Shown: positions 9,501 through 18,600 of the stretch, piece after piece
Layout: each line of letters starts with the position of its first letter
How positions within the stretch are numbered: the stretch's first letter is position 1
DNA from: RGIG3528 sp964653855
Lineage (GTDB): Bacteria > Bacillota > Clostridia > Lachnospirales > Lachnospiraceae
NCBI GenBank assembly: GCA_964653855.1
Contig: CAZZFV010000027.1
Coordinates: 1-28,547, forward strand
Direction of reading: 5' to 3'
Length of the DNA stretch: 28,547 nucleotides
Translations under genes and position numbers: made by a program
Notes under the pieces: model-generated
Database searches by the model: none
What the model was told of the DNA's origin: nothing
Seen by the model: only the letters and a program-made list of their open reading frames with translations

Positions 9501-9816
9501 CATACACATCCGCCATAAAGTACCACGGCGAAACTCCGAGCATTTCGGAAATCTTATAGATTCCGTAAATACTTCCGCGTCTGTCCGCACCCGTTATATA
9601 AATATTGTTTCCTGAGCACTTTATAACATACGCTTCCCACAAAAGATTTTTGTCATAGGCCGTGATTTTTATGTTAATCACGGGATCTTCCGAATCAAAG
9701 CGCACCGAAAGCACATTTAAAAAATCTTTTTTAAGATTTTCTGCGGCAATTAAAACCGCCGCATCCAGTCCCACACCGGTCTCAATGTTTATTTTGTCAA
9801 ACTTTTTTATAATCAT
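6496..9816 (-). CDS. GH115 alpha-glucuronidase (cytoplasmic)
   Basis: A 1106-residue enzyme of glycoside hydrolase family 115, which removes (methyl)glucuronic acid side groups from xylan or xylo-oligosaccharides. Residues 1-115 form the N-terminal alpha/beta domain, with DRRGSIYGIYKISEMLGVSPW at 78-98. The catalytic barrel starts near 120 and shows KYRGIFINDEE (127-137), NYIWPAM (170-176) and GTSHCDMLMR (199-208), all family signatures. A helical region (~470-650) and beta-sandwich plus CBM35-like C-terminal domains follow. It is somewhat longer than many members. There is no signal peptide, so imported acidic oligosaccharides are the likely substrate. It starts six bases after the FtsX-like gene, with its ribosome site inside that gene's end. 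Confidence 0.92.
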   Translation of the reverse strand: MIIKKFDKINIETGVGLDAAVLIAAENLKKDFLNVLSVRFDSEDPVINIKITAYDKNLLWEAYVIKCSGNNIYITGADRRGSIYGIYKISEMLGVSPWYFMADVYVRAKESIEFPDDLFISEHPGVKYRGIFINDEEELDNWVRLHMGEDTIGVKTYEKIFEMLLRLRLNYIWPAMHVNSFNMKKENGILADKMGIVVGTSHCDMLMRSNNREWAPWCVMKGYTDAEYDYSAPGRNREILNEYWSESVDQNKDLEVSYTLGMRGVHDSGFNVKNFALLKDKELLDAKIGLLETVIKAQEKIIEEKVPHETLKLFIPYKEVLELYDNGLKVPDDLTLIWVNDNYGYVRRYPSKEEKKRAGGNGIYYHNSYWAPPGNSYMFINTIPLSQTKNELIKAYNEGITKLWVTNFGTIKPFEEELSYYADLAWETGNGNESTEDVASWLKTWLTKTFGSVKGTVKTLGESRENDVNSSCEGVGDILAADLIKFDQVTNVRKVEHLDFDIFPLYGYGDEGGKRINFYRTLYEKAVKIWENLEVDRKDAFFQMILMKIQAAYFSNAMFYYADRAYSAEKAGNHASATYNTVLSLEYDKMRRKMLYYYNNVMSDGKWSGILTPEDFPPPRTAMYPAVMPALCSSTDKLIVRTWSDDGKLRFTGKTKKWIEISNAGESEIGFNIYAPDFLKVSESSGTVHFEKRIFIENLSEESTDALILIDSPDTGEEIKVNVCVNKGADDGRIILEHDLIKEVTGNVSFIKHLGRDHGDLLQFDDETGSVSYEFFVCEDGEYKILIHRFPTLNSVGHIRVKANVDGEEMILSALATDEHIANWKENVQNNGEIDFGFTVFLKKGSHKLELKAIDKYFSYSRIFVVRKDAALFNTGTLNYGEDLPFIPDFNAEALKMYGEITLSPRREIFTTFKNYSNANVDYDEYREGAQEVDLKCFKREFEKHVKETFESAKCMLTTDFAAGLVFADTEYAYVSQKIDYCLTPENGGIGLGAYVREKNKHYTDNAPVLNFTFEIKEKSKYMLWLELFMWGKDRMNFEVTIDGETWDLPHFIKKLWSYSSENAWKQYPVCEKELDIGVHKLSIKILDSGLRIGRIHFGTGDIWKN

Positions 9817-9822
9817 AACGTT

Positions 9823-12627
9823 TTAATCTTCCCCAAGTTTAAGTGCCTTTGTGATATTTAATCTTTGCACAAGATTTGACAATACGGCAATACACAAAAC
9901 AACCATCATCATAATAACGATATACAGCTTCGTTATGTGGCTTCCGCCGGTCACCACTTTCATCGGAAGCACCTGTGCGCCCGCCGACGCCGCCTTTTGG
10001 AGTGCCGGAACAAACATTTTGACGGTAAGATTTCCTATAAGTATTCCGACCACGATCGCAAATCCGCCCGTAAAAAGCTGCTCGTTTATGAGAAAATGCA
10101 TGATTTCACCTTTATGCATACCGCCCGCGCGCAAAATTCCGAACATGAGCTCTTTTTGCTTTATCGCCATTATCCAATAAATAAGATATCCGGCGGCGCA
10201 AAGAAGCATCGTAACCAAAAATCCCATCGTGAGTATTCCGTTTGTGCCCTGAAGTAACGGCGCATTTATCACATCATTTACGTCTGATGTCTTATCGTTA
10301 TATTTTGTGACGGTCACGTTGTTTTCGGTAATCCATGCGTAAAATTCGTCCGTATCCGCATTATCCTTTAATTTCATCCACACTTCATATTGGATCTGCC
10401 CCCAATTTTCGGTAAGTGTATGATAATTTGCGACAATTAAGAAATTATCGGTTGTTACGCTTTCACCCGACGCATCCGTCGTTACCGTGCTCTTTTCGTA
10501 TCCCGGCCAATAGTCAAAAAAGTCCAGAATCACGAGATACATGCTGTTTCCGGACGCATCCTTAAATGTAACCGTGTCTCCCGCATTTACACCGTAAACT
10601 TCCTTAAACGTACTTGAAACAAGCGCTCCCTTTTCGTTTAACGCAAGGAGATTTAAGTATTCCCTGTATCTCTTTTCGTTGAGTCCCGCGGGAAGCGACG
10701 TTGTTTCTCCGAATTCCTTTGTGTGAATTCCCATGAGCGTTGCGCCAAAATTCCCGCTGCCGTTTTGAACCGTTATCCGGTTATCGTAAATCACTTTTGT
10801 GTATTTTTCAAGAATATCAAGCGTGTCGTATTTCCCGAGATCGGGCTCATAATAGGTAAGTTCCTCAATCCCCTCTTCCGCAAGGTAGGAATTGTCTTTC
10901 CATTGTTCCTTTACGATTATATCCGATCCCGCAAGATATTCGGCGTCGTCGACCGCATTTTGCAGAAGCGTGCGGGCAACAACCGCGTTAAAAATTCCGA
11001 GCGATATCGAAATTATCATAAACAAAATTATAAATTCAACGCTTCCCGAATTTTTCCTGTTTTCCTTAAAACTCAAATAGCTTGCCGGATGCCAAAGCTT
11101 CTTTCCGACCAAATAAATGAGATTTACAAGATACGGCTGAAGCCTTATAAATAAGAGTCCCAGTCCCACAATCATGAGCGACGAGCTCACATAAAGAAGC
11201 GGATCCACGGCGCCCGTGCTGTCCGTTTTCCCCGTTATGTCGCTCACCGTTCTGTCGGCGGAATAATATCCGTACAAAGAAACGGCAATACATATCACGT
11301 CAAGATAAATCTTTTTCCACCATGTGCGGCGTTTAAGCGCTTTTTGCTGCTTAAAATTCACGATCGTGATGCGGCTGTATTTAAGCGACGGGATTGTCAT
11401 TATGAGAATCGCAAGCACCGCTCCGCACGCCGTGTAGATGAGCGCTTCGCCTTCAAGGTGAAGATCAAGGCTCCTCGCCGTATCGAATTCCATAAAGCTT
11501 TCCGTGCTTCCGAGCACGCCCGCAAACACAAATCCCAGCATCACGCCGAATATCGACGAAATCACCGTAATCAAAACATTTTGCATAAGGTACATAAAGA
11601 ACAATTGCGCACTTGACGCACCACGGCTCTTCATTACGCTGATTTCGTTTGCGTCGCTTTCATAAATCTTATTGCATACCATGAATATGAATGCGCCGAG
11701 CAAAAAGAGCACGGGAACCGTAAGCATAAAAAGCGTCACTTCGGTTCTTGTTGACGACCTGTTAAACTCTTCCAAAATCGACATATACGAAGAAAACGTC
11801 ATGTTCTTTGAAAATTCCGAATTTAATTCCAGTTCTTCCGTATATTCCATGATTTGCGGAATGTCTTCGGTGCTCAAATCGGCATATTCGAACATCAAAC
11901 TATACATGCACGAATAAACAAGATTTGTCCTCGTTTCCGCCATAAATACATTTCTGAACACGTCTTCCTTCATGAGGATTAAAGACGATGCCTTTTTTGA
12001 CACAAGCTGCCAATAAAAATCACTCGAATCTGCCACACCGAACACACCGATAATCTTTACTCTCACGGGCTTTCCGTTGTCGTCCTTTATTTTTGTGAGT
12101 TCAAATGTTTCGTTAACCAAAACGTCCGCGGAAATCATCGTTTCTTCGGAAATCATTACCTCTATCGCGCCGTCGTCCGTGTAGCCGCTTTCCGAAAATA
12201 CATTTCCCGATCTCGCAACCACATGATTTTCAAGTCCCGAAAAGAATGCGGGCTTTAAGCTTATTCCGTTTATGTCGCTTCTGCCCATTTCCGATTGCAT
12301 AACGGTACTTTGCGTCGAATAAAAGAGCACCGTTTCCTTTTCGGTAACACCCATATTTTTATAAAATTCGTTTACGAGCGCTTCGGCGTCATAAATACTT
12401 TGACGCCCGGTATCTTTGTTTGCGGATGTGTTGAATTTAACCGTAAGCGGCCATTTTCCGGTTTCCTTTAACTCATCCCTAAAAGAATCCGTAAGCATCT
12501 TATCGATCGCTGCGGACTTATACATAGGAAAACTCGAAACCGTTGCAATAAGTAAAATTATTCCGGTCATAAGTGAAATCGTCATCCACTTTTTGGACTT
12601 AAGTTTAAGAATCATTATTTTAAACAT
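9823..12627 (-). CDS. FtsX-family ABC permease (YknZ/MacB-like, large)
   Basis: A 934-residue membrane protein with about ten helices in two FtsX-type units. Helix 1 lies near 17-39, then a long extracytoplasmic domain (~40-300) and three helices (~300-420). A second set begins around 440-550, with another extracytoplasmic domain (~555-790) and three final helices. The loop MKSRGASSAQLFFMYLMQ and its C-terminal counterpart ILRAGGMHKGEIMHFLI are the coupling-type motifs of MacB/FtsX permeases. There is no nucleotide-binding domain in the protein. The ATG lies inside the end of the preceding membrane-fusion gene (13-base overlap), with GGAGGGAG just before it. It probably works with the two adaptor proteins upstream in export or cell-envelope remodelling; the cargo is unknown. 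Confidence 0.85.
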   Translation of the reverse strand: MFKIMILKLKSKKWMTISLMTGIILLIATVSSFPMYKSAAIDKMLTDSFRDELKETGKWPLTVKFNTSANKDTGRQSIYDAEALVNEFYKNMGVTEKETVLFYSTQSTVMQSEMGRSDINGISLKPAFFSGLENHVVARSGNVFSESGYTDDGAIEVMISEETMISADVLVNETFELTKIKDDNGKPVRVKIIGVFGVADSSDFYWQLVSKKASSLILMKEDVFRNVFMAETRTNLVYSCMYSLMFEYADLSTEDIPQIMEYTEELELNSEFSKNMTFSSYMSILEEFNRSSTRTEVTLFMLTVPVLFLLGAFIFMVCNKIYESDANEISVMKSRGASSAQLFFMYLMQNVLITVISSIFGVMLGFVFAGVLGSTESFMEFDTARSLDLHLEGEALIYTACGAVLAILIMTIPSLKYSRITIVNFKQQKALKRRTWWKKIYLDVICIAVSLYGYYSADRTVSDITGKTDSTGAVDPLLYVSSSLMIVGLGLLFIRLQPYLVNLIYLVGKKLWHPASYLSFKENRKNSGSVEFIILFMIISISLGIFNAVVARTLLQNAVDDAEYLAGSDIIVKEQWKDNSYLAEEGIEELTYYEPDLGKYDTLDILEKYTKVIYDNRITVQNGSGNFGATLMGIHTKEFGETTSLPAGLNEKRYREYLNLLALNEKGALVSSTFKEVYGVNAGDTVTFKDASGNSMYLVILDFFDYWPGYEKSTVTTDASGESVTTDNFLIVANYHTLTENWGQIQYEVWMKLKDNADTDEFYAWITENNVTVTKYNDKTSDVNDVINAPLLQGTNGILTMGFLVTMLLCAAGYLIYWIMAIKQKELMFGILRAGGMHKGEIMHFLINEQLFTGGFAIVVGILIGNLTVKMFVPALQKAASAGAQVLPMKVVTGGSHITKLYIVIMMMVVLCIAVLSNLVQRLNITKALKLGED

Positions 12628-14462
12628 ACTTTTTCTCCCTCCTTAAGTCCCGATATCACATAATATTTTTCGTTGTCGTTTCCGCCTATCACAACCGTCT
12701 TTTTTAATATGCTTCCGTCCGCGTTCACGGTCGACACGATATATTTTCCCGAATATACCGTCACCGCTTTCTTAGGCACAGTGACGACTCCCGTAATGCT
12801 TGACGTAATGCAGCTGCCCTTGATTTTGGATCTCGAATAAAAATTTTTCAGGCTTCCGAGAAGGCTTGAAAAATCACTGTCCGGAATCGAAATGAGGACG
12901 GTGTCAGATTTTAACCCCGTAAGCGTATTCATGTTGCCGGTTGAAATAACTTTTCCCGTTGTGTCTACAGAGGTGCTTCCGTTTGCGGAATAAGTGACTT
13001 GGAAGTCGCTTCCGAACACGATTTTGTTTTTGTCGTCCGCGGTTGCGAGAAGATAGCAATTTGTAATATCCGCGATTTCCGCTATGGTGTCTCCCGAATT
13101 TATTTTATCTCCCGATTCAAATTCACCGAGCGACAAAACAATTCCCGTATACTCCGCATAAATTCCCGTAATTCCCGCACAATAATCATAATAATCAATG
13201 ACGTCCTGTAACTCTTTGATTACTTCCGCCGACTCTCCTCTTTCTTTTGCGCGCATCAATTTTTGTTCGGCTTTTTTGTATTCCACATCGTCGATTTCCG
13301 TATGAATCGTGCAAATCAAATCGCCCTTCTCTATAAGTGAATAATTTTCTATGTTGAAATTATCAAAATACACCGTGCAATCGACATTCGCCTTTTCCGT
13401 ATACGACTTTGAATAACGTATTTGAAGATTCCCGGAAAACTTTGTCGTAATTTCCCCGATCTCCGCATATCCGTAATTTCCGGTGTCGGAAAAAGCCGTA
13501 CTGTTAAAAATTTGCTCTCCTTCCGTGACACCGTATACGATTTCCGTAAACACTCCGTCCGTAACGCCCGATTTTATGTATCTTTTTTCGCTTCCGTTTT
13601 CGGTTTTTATATAAACATATTCACCGGACGTATCCGTTTTTATGTGCTCTGCAGACACAGAAAGCACGTTTTCCGCATTTTCCTCGATAATCACGAGTGT
13701 TGCGCCGTCCCCGCACGCGATTTTCCCGTCGGGATCCGTTATTTCAAAATACGAATAAACCTTTTCGTTTTCCGCGGTGATATTTGTAACATCATATCGC
13801 TCGCCGTTCACAAATGCGAAAATATCAAGTGCATTCGTAAGCACCGACTTTTTTATAAAACTCGTGCGGATTACCTTGCGGCTTATATCCGACACAGCAA
13901 CTATTCCGTTTCCCGCGGGAATCTGCGATGTATTAAAATTTGCCGAAGACACATATCCCGTAATCCCCGACTTAATCACATAATTTTCTTTTTCCGCATA
14001 AAGTGCATCAAGTTTTTCCGTATAATACTTTATGTCAACCGCATAAAGCTCAGCCATTTCGGGATTCTTTTCGGATTTTTCGTTTAATTCGGAAATTTTG
14101 TTTTCATAAGAATTTATCTCTTTTTCGAGTGATGCCGTGTTTCCCACTGAAAGCGTGTCGCCGGCAGTAACCTTACTCCCAAGAGCACAACATAAGTCAA
14201 AACCCGATACTTTAACCGGAAAAACATATTCTTCCGTATAAGGATTCACAATCGCCGAATATGTGAGGGCATTGCAAATCGTGCGTGTCATAACGCTTTC
14301 GCACTCGGTTTCGGATTCCGAAAACACGGGCTCAATAAGCTCTATATCTTCTTCCGTGTCAGTATTGTTTTGAGATGTTTCTGCCCACGCTCCGAATCCG
14401 CAAGCGGAAAAAAACAGACACAGGCTGAGTGCGGCAATTACAGTAAAAATTGTTTTTTTCAT
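12615..14462 (-). CDS. Double-unit membrane-fusion (HlyD/YknX-like) lipoprotein
   Basis: A 615-residue protein with a lipoprotein signal peptide (lipobox FSAC, Cys21). It appears to hold two adaptor units in one chain. Unit 1 (~55-345) and unit 2 (~345-615) each contain a lipoyl-like beta segment, a coiled-coil hairpin (INSYENKISELNEKSEKN; KKAEQKLMRAKERGESAEV) and a returning lipoyl half (KSGITGYVSS; YTGIVLSLGEF). Each ends in a barrel and a membrane-proximal repeat closing with DGVFTEIVYGVTEGEQIF or NEKYYVISGLKEGEKVCLK. A usual family member has one such unit. It overlaps both neighbours (ATGA upstream, 13 bases downstream), so it is co-translated with them. Confidence 0.75.
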   Translation of the reverse strand: MKKTIFTVIAALSLCLFFSACGFGAWAETSQNNTDTEEDIELIEPVFSESETECESVMTRTICNALTYSAIVNPYTEEYVFPVKVSGFDLCCALGSKVTAGDTLSVGNTASLEKEINSYENKISELNEKSEKNPEMAELYAVDIKYYTEKLDALYAEKENYVIKSGITGYVSSANFNTSQIPAGNGIVAVSDISRKVIRTSFIKKSVLTNALDIFAFVNGERYDVTNITAENEKVYSYFEITDPDGKIACGDGATLVIIEENAENVLSVSAEHIKTDTSGEYVYIKTENGSEKRYIKSGVTDGVFTEIVYGVTEGEQIFNSTAFSDTGNYGYAEIGEITTKFSGNLQIRYSKSYTEKANVDCTVYFDNFNIENYSLIEKGDLICTIHTEIDDVEYKKAEQKLMRAKERGESAEVIKELQDVIDYYDYCAGITGIYAEYTGIVLSLGEFESGDKINSGDTIAEIADITNCYLLATADDKNKIVFGSDFQVTYSANGSTSVDTTGKVISTGNMNTLTGLKSDTVLISIPDSDFSSLLGSLKNFYSRSKIKGSCITSSITGVVTVPKKAVTVYSGKYIVSTVNADGSILKKTVVIGGNDNEKYYVISGLKEGEKVCLK

Positions 14463-15472
14463 TTTAAAATCACCGTATCCCCTTCCGAAAGTCCCGAGAC
14501 TATCTCAATGCCGTCGTTTCCCGTGAGCCCCACGGTTACCCATCTTGCTTCTCTCACACCCGCTTCGTTTGCTACATATACATAATTTTGATCACCGAGA
14601 GTGTGAATCGCACGAAGAGGAACGCGCAAAATATCCGTGCGACTGTCAAGCACAATCGTTATATATCCTATCGTTCCTACCGAGAATTCGGTTTCGTCAA
14701 CCGTTTTATAGTAAAGAAAATCTCCCCACTCGTCCGTTTTTACGGGCGTAAGCTCATAAGTTCCGGCATATGTTCCCGTATTCACTTTCATTGTGACATT
14801 TTCCGTACTCTTTAAATTTATAGTATAATTGTTTTTTGTAACCTTAAAAACCATGCTGTCGTCGTCGACTACATTTATCACGCGTTCTCCTATAGTCGCC
14901 ACCGAGCCTTGCAAATTCTTTTTGACCCATGTCACCGTTCCGTCGATTTCCGAATACACTCTTCCTTCTTCAAGTTCCTCTTTTAGGCTCTTAAGCTTCA
15001 TATCATAAATTTCGATTGTGTCACACGTATCCTCAATCGCATATTCTTTATTCGTAAATCCCTCAAAGGCTTCCGGAACGTCTTCCAGCATAAGCTTTAA
15101 AAGCACTTCCGCTCTTTCCTTTTCGTATTCGAGCTCGCTTATCTCTTTTTCCAAATCCGTGCTCAAAAGCTGCGCAAGCAAATCACCCTTCTTTACCTTG
15201 TCACCCGCCGCAACATAAACATTGTTTACCTTTTTCCCCGAAACAGAAAAACTGACAGCCTGCTCCGCCTGTTGTGTGTAGGTTGCGCTCACTTTCTTTG
15301 AGAGCACAAGATCGCCTCTCGTTACCGTGCAAGCCGTGTATTTTGTGGATTCACTGTTTTCCGCCACCACAATAAACGGTTCTTCGGTAACTCGCCCGCA
15401 GGACGCGCCCGCACCTAACACAAACAGACATAATGCCGCTGTCAGTACATTTTTTTTCTTAAAATTGTTCAT
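14459..15472 (-). CDS. Membrane-fusion protein (HlyD/YknX-like lipoprotein)
   Basis: A 337-residue periplasmic-adaptor-type protein. The start is ATG 15470-15472, nine bases after GGGAGC. An upstream extension of 52 codons lacks a signal and crosses the leader hairpins. The signal peptide ends in GAGASC (Cys25). The chain has the YknX/MacA order: a first lipoyl half (VSFSVSGKKVNNVYVAAGDKV), a short coiled coil (KEISELEYEKERAEVLLKLM and DMKLKSLKEELEEG), a second lipoyl half (YSEIDGTVTWV) and a closing membrane-proximal domain (VTVGLTGNDGIEIVSGLSEGDTV). It is first in the operon and its stop overlaps the next start as ATGA. It probably links the permease to the cell-envelope side of a transporter. 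Confidence 0.85.
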   Translation of the reverse strand: MNNFKKKNVLTAALCLFVLGAGASCGRVTEEPFIVVAENSESTKYTACTVTRGDLVLSKKVSATYTQQAEQAVSFSVSGKKVNNVYVAAGDKVKKGDLLAQLLSTDLEKEISELEYEKERAEVLLKLMLEDVPEAFEGFTNKEYAIEDTCDTIEIYDMKLKSLKEELEEGRVYSEIDGTVTWVKKNLQGSVATIGERVINVVDDDSMVFKVTKNNYTINLKSTENVTMKVNTGTYAGTYELTPVKTDEWGDFLYYKTVDETEFSVGTIGYITIVLDSRTDILRVPLRAIHTLGDQNYVYVANEAGVREARWVTVGLTGNDGIEIVSGLSEGDTVILK

Positions 15473-15496
15473 ATAAAGTTTGCTCCCATAACCCTT

Positions 15497-15590
15497 GATA
15501 CATTTTCTCCGAAAAATGCATCCGTAACATGCCCAAATGACACTTTTTAATGATGCCGGGCTTTCTCGCTCCCGCACCCTTTTCATCATT
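15497..15590 (-). other. Hairpins in the 5' leader of the adaptor-permease-GH115 operon
   Basis: The leader, on the minus strand, contains a 7-bp stem AATGATG/CATCATT (15584-15590 with 15549-15555) enclosing a GC-rich segment, then a 10-bp stem with one G-U pair (15513-15522 with 15497-15506, six-base loop) just before the ribosome site. No U-tract follows, so this is not a simple terminator. It may stabilise the long mRNA or regulate it. Confidence 0.4.
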
Positions 15591-15598
15591 ACACAAGG

Positions 15599-15628
15599 AT
15601 TATAAGTCTTTATATTATATTGTTTCAA
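15599..15628 (-). promoter_or_regulatory. Promoter of the adaptor-permease-GH115 operon
   Basis: On the minus strand TTGAAA (15623-15628), an 18-base spacer and a perfect TATAAT (15599-15604) form a good vegetative promoter. It lies about 125 bases before the first start codon and right behind the DUF5107 gene. No terminator separates it from that gene, so read-through is also possible. Confidence 0.7.
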
Positions 15629-15654
15629 TAATCATCTTCTTAAAAAACTCTATG

Positions 15655-18600
15655 TTACCTCGCTTTTCCGGTTATTTCGGTAACTGCTCCAAGTCCCTTC
15701 ACACCAAGATTTATAAGCTTTTTAAGATATATTTCGTTGTTTCTCTTTAAATTCGGCCGGTAAACCGAAAGCTCGGGCATCGAAACCGCAAAGAAATCAT
15801 ATTCGGGCTCATCGTTTAAATGCGCGTTCCCAAAATCTATAAGATTTCGCATTGCGGTGAGCGCTCCGTCACGATCTCCGAGGTAGCTTCGCGCAATTCC
15901 CAGATAAAATATATATTCGGACGATTGATCGTTATAATATCTCACGATTTCGGGTGTCACACTGCCTTCCGCCGCCTTTTTAAAGTATTCTTTGGCTTCC
16001 GCCTCCTTACCCATATTTTTAAGCGAAAGCGCCATCGTGAGATACGCTCTGTTGTCGGGCACATTAAAGAGTTTACCTTCACCTAAATTCTCGGGGAACG
16101 AAAGCGTACTTTCGGCAAGTTCAAATGCATGCGCGTAATCCCCTTCATTCATTGCCTTATCCGCAAGCGCAAAGAGCGCGTTTTTGTATTCTGCGGCAAC
16201 ATGCCCTTCTCCGCCTTCCCACACATGGAAGCGGTGATGCATGAGGATCTCAAGCGCTTCCGCATACCTTCCGTTAAGGTTAAGAAGCTTCACATAAGCT
16301 ATGCAAAGCATATCGCGTTCTTCGATTATTTCCTTATGATCTTCAAGCATCGAAATTCTTACGACAGGATCCGCGCCCACATTTTCCAAAAGTTGATCCT
16401 GTTCAAGCACAAATCTCGAGTTTTGAGGCTCCAAATTCACGGCTGTCGTAATATAACTTAACGCTTTTTCAGGGTTTCCGCCCTTATTGTACCAATAAAT
16501 CGAGAGATTACGGAAAGGCATCGCAAAATCCGTTTTCACGCTTGCCGACTTTTCCCATTCCGTTTTTGCTTCCTCATATCTCTTTTTGTCATAATAGAGA
16601 TTTCCGAGATAATACGCCGCCATGGGCGCCTTATCGCCCGCAAAATCCATTACGATCTGTGCTTCCTTAAGCACATTTATGTCTGCCGTGTTATTGGGGA
16701 AACAATAATCCGCAGACAAACTTTCCGCAAACTTAATTTCGCTCACACACTCGTCGATATTTCCCGTAATCATATAAATATGCGCTTTTCTGTATGCGAC
16801 AAGCGGATTTGCCTTCGGACAATTCTTAAGAATATCGAGTGCGTTGCAGAAAAATCCCATTCGTTCGTAAAGCCTTGCGAGATTAAGATAATTATCCGTT
16901 CTGTCACCCATTACACGGTAAAATTCTTTTTCAGGAAGCGCTCTGTATAAAATTCCGAGCGACAACTTATCCTGTTTAAGGCTTTCGTTAAGAAAATCAT
17001 TGTAAAGCTCATTTAAAGCGATTAAGAGCTCAAGCTTCAAAACTCTCGCGTTCATATTACAGAAATTATGACACAGTGCCTTTTCTGCGAAGGTAAATGC
17101 TTCCCGCATTTCGCCCTTTTGATTTAAAATCATTGCAAGATAATAAAATGCGTTACCGGCGGTTTCCATCGACCATGTTGCCTTATAAAAAGCATCATAC
17201 GCCTTATCGAATTCCCCGAGATTAAAGTACGCAAGCCCCGCATTAAAATAACATTCGCCGTTGTAGGGATTGGGATTTCTCCACGTTTGCTTTTTGATTG
17301 CCTCTTCAAAATATTTTAAGGCTTCTCGGTCCTCCCCTCGTCTCATAAGCAAAAGCCCGTAGGCGTTATTGAGTCTTATATCCGTTTTGTCGCGTTTTAA
17401 GCCTTCAAGATAATAGTTTTCGGGTTCTCGTGTCGCATGGCGGTATTGCTCAAGGTGCTGCCCCGCAAGGAAAAGTTCTTCCGTAGATTCAATCTCCTCC
17501 GGCTTTTTAAGCGGATCCATGGGACTCGGCACGGGAGTGTCTTGCGGCACAAATTCCTTATACTTACAAAGTAAATTTCCCTTTTCGTCGCAAACCGTTA
17601 CCGTATAATCGTGGAATTCAGGGATCTTGTCCGTAAAACACGTGCAAGGAAATAAATCAACCGTCTTATCGTAAACCGTCTTTTTATCGCACACGATCTT
17701 TATTTCGGCATTCTTAAAAACCCCCGCCGAATATACGTTTATCTCGTCCGGTTTTACTCCTATCGCAATGTCTCGTGTGGCATTTGAAACTCTCCCCACG
17801 TGCTTATAGGGCATAAAATATTGCGTAAACGTCTTTTCCTCGTTCGGCTTAAGCCATGTAAAATCGGGCTGATTGTCCGTGTAAACGCCCGTCATGAGTT
17901 CAATGTAAGGACCGTCCGCGTCCGTAAGATTTTTGTCCCACATGCGTCCGAAATCGCCGTTTCCCCATGTCCATTGCTTTTTTCCGGGCGACACGTGATG
18001 ATCGGCAACATGAAGAAGTCCCGCATCCACGCCCTCGTCAAAATTTCCTATAAAATCAAAATCCGAGTGTGCGGCCATATAAGACGTCGGAACCGGAATG
18101 TTTTTGTATCTCGAAATGTCGACGCCCGCCGAATAATCAACCTTATAATATTCACCCGTCGCGATCGGAAACGTCGAAACGGCGCGCTTTCCGTGATCCA
18201 TGACCGCATTTACGTCAGGCGGAAATACGGAATAAGTATTGTCGTTTACGCTAACCGCGGGATTTGCCCACCAAAGAAATGTTTGCGGCATATCCGTCGG
18301 ATTATAAAACGTGCCTGAAAGCTCAATATAGGCTTTGTCCGGGTAAAGCGTGATCGCAAGCGTATTTGAAGTCCCGTACATGACATCGGTTTCACCTACA
18401 TAACAGGTGACCGATCCGTCGGGATTTTCCGCGATTCTGTGATTTACGGGAGAAAATGTGGAAGGACGATGATGCTGCGGCCAGTTAAATTCTATTCCGC
18501 CCGAAATCCAAGGACCCGCAAGCCCCACAAGCGCAGGCTTTATCACATGATTGTAATATACAAAATCGTATCCGTTTGTCTTGTCGAGCGCCCTTTGAAT

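Noticed and set aside
13422..14087. 221-codon plus-strand frame
   Set aside because: It is antisense inside the double adaptor gene; no motif or ribosome site supports it.
15473..15628. 52-codon N-terminal extension of the first adaptor
   Set aside because: It would place the signal peptide internally and cover the promoter -10 and leader hairpins. The inner ATG has a GGGAGC site and a lipoprotein signal.
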